From Erodium maritimum (lineage: Eukaryota; Streptophyta; Magnoliopsida; Geraniales; Geraniaceae): DNA of 64,000 nt. The stretch is from NCBI GenBank assembly GCA_963921825.1, contig OY997596.1, positions 62,322,754 to 62,386,753 on the forward strand. The letters are read 5' to 3'. Made by a program: the position numbers and the translations under genes. Numbering within the stretch: the stretch's first letter is position 1; each line of letters starts with the position of its first letter. Shown here piece after piece: positions 62,952 to 64,000 of this stretch. The notes below the pieces were generated by a model. That model worked only from the letters and a program-made list of their open reading frames with translations, ran no database searches and had not been told where the DNA came from.

Positions 62952-64000
62952 TTCGTGATTGGATTCGATTTGTGTATCTAGTTATCGTTTTATGTTTATG
63001 ATTTGAGATCATTATCTAGGTTTCTGGTCATCTAGGATTAGGAAGATCGATTGTTGGTTTATGTAGTGGTTAATGGCTCACATTTTCAATCTGTAATGAA
63101 GTTACTGTTGCTAGAAATGAAATCTATGTGTTTTATTGTTGAAATTCAGTGCAATTGATTTTAATTTGAGTAATTGTTTCAGTTTCATGAGCTCACATTT
63201 CTCTGAATTGGTGTTGTGGTCTGTAAAGTTTCAGCATTTTGGTTTATTCTAGGTTATTGTATGAAATTGGTTGCTATTGAGTTTTGATTGTGAGAAATGA
63301 GATATATACGTTCATCACATAAGTTAATTGAAATTGCTTTTGCTTTTAGTAGCTGTTTCATGAGCTAACCTTATTCCTCAATCCTCATGGGTTTCATTTG
63401 TTAGTCTGAAATCAGTGTTTTTTTATGAGCAATCTTAAATGGGTGTTTGGAGAACTGTCAGATTTGTGGGTAAGGCTATCATATTATGAATGTTAATCTG
63501 ATCTTATTTTTTTTATTGGAAATTACTGATCTAACTCCTAACCTAATTGTAATGTGCTATTGGTGCTGACTTGCTGTGGAGTTCTGTATGCTATGTAACA
63601 AAAGTGGTGGTGACAGTACTGGTCTGGTATGATCTTACATTTTATGTTGCCCATTGTTGTATGTTTATGAGTTGAAATAGTTAAAGATGAAATTATAGTT
63701 GCAACAGAATCTGTTCACTCTCAACCCTTAGTTCCATCCCTCGCTGCTTAGATTTATTACAGCACATTTGGTTTTTAGCATGGTTGGTGTGTTGCCCTTC
63801 GGATTGTTGAGAAAGATCTGGAAACAACTTCTAAGAAAGTTATTTAGGGCGATCATATCCATTTGATTTAAGATGTGTTAGTTCACTTCCCATAATCCAA
63901 TACATTGCTTTGTTTGGACTGAACTTGCTTATTGCTTGTTATTGTTGACCGAAAGTAGTTGCAACCCATAGCGAATTGGGGTTGAATTCAGCGAACGAAC
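62952..64000. other. 3' flank of histone H4, no further gene recognised
   Basis: About 1050 bp, T-rich on the plus strand. The first 200 bp or so are probably H4 3' UTR. Nothing else recognisable before the window ends. Confidence 0.55.

Overview
This is a 64-kb piece of nuclear DNA from a flowering plant, most likely a eudicot. I cannot name the genus. The plant assignment rests on an intronless plant-type histone H4 gene, a SAUR gene, a PELPK-type cell-wall protein gene, a SAC51-like bHLH gene with its conserved upstream peptide, miniature LTR elements primed by initiator-Met tRNA, and plant-type LINE fragments.

Left arm (1-9960). This arm is mobile-element debris around one small gene. 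It holds the 3' end of a LINE with an RNase H domain (1-518), a Mutator-like MITE with a 9-bp target duplication (548-1005), two copies of one TRIM family (3279-3769 and, reversed, 9238-9736), two 5'-truncated LINE tails with target duplications (4446-4853 and 6972-7500), and a SAUR gene (8027-8332).

Centre (9961-46603). This is one large head-to-tail satellite array of about 170-bp monomers, roughly 21.7 kb or about 127 monomers. Six insertions interrupt it. Three are ORF1-only, LINE-like retroelements whose protein has an RRM and an AT-hook-like motif (12676-14691 minus, 19667-20797 plus, 33377-35364 plus). Three are solo LTRs of one 3.0-3.5-kb LTR family, each with an intact 5-bp target duplication (20959-24253 minus, 30066-33114 plus, 40180-43647 minus). 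Monomer order changes along the array: mostly trimeric on the left, dimeric in the middle, and a 7-monomer higher-order repeat near 36.9-39.5 kb. Most small ORFs in this region are translations of the satellite, not genes.

Right arm (46604-64000). This is ordinary gene space: a divergent pair of secreted proline-rich protein genes (46944-47300 minus; 48275-49291 plus, PELPK-like), a J-like protein gene with a zinc ribbon and AT-hook (50154-51653 minus), a decayed LINE (52301-53230 minus), a SAC51-like bHLH gene with a multi-exon leader carrying four upstream ORFs (about 55940-59200 plus), and histone H4 (62640-62951 plus). The fourth upstream ORF is the conserved peptide ORF, completed by splicing. 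The two larger leader introns each carry a related MITE.

The most unusual items are the satellite with its junction variants and higher-order structure, the repeated ORF1-only retroelements, the solo LTRs confined to the satellite, and the spliced conserved uORF. Functions are inferred from recognisable motifs only; no database search was possible.
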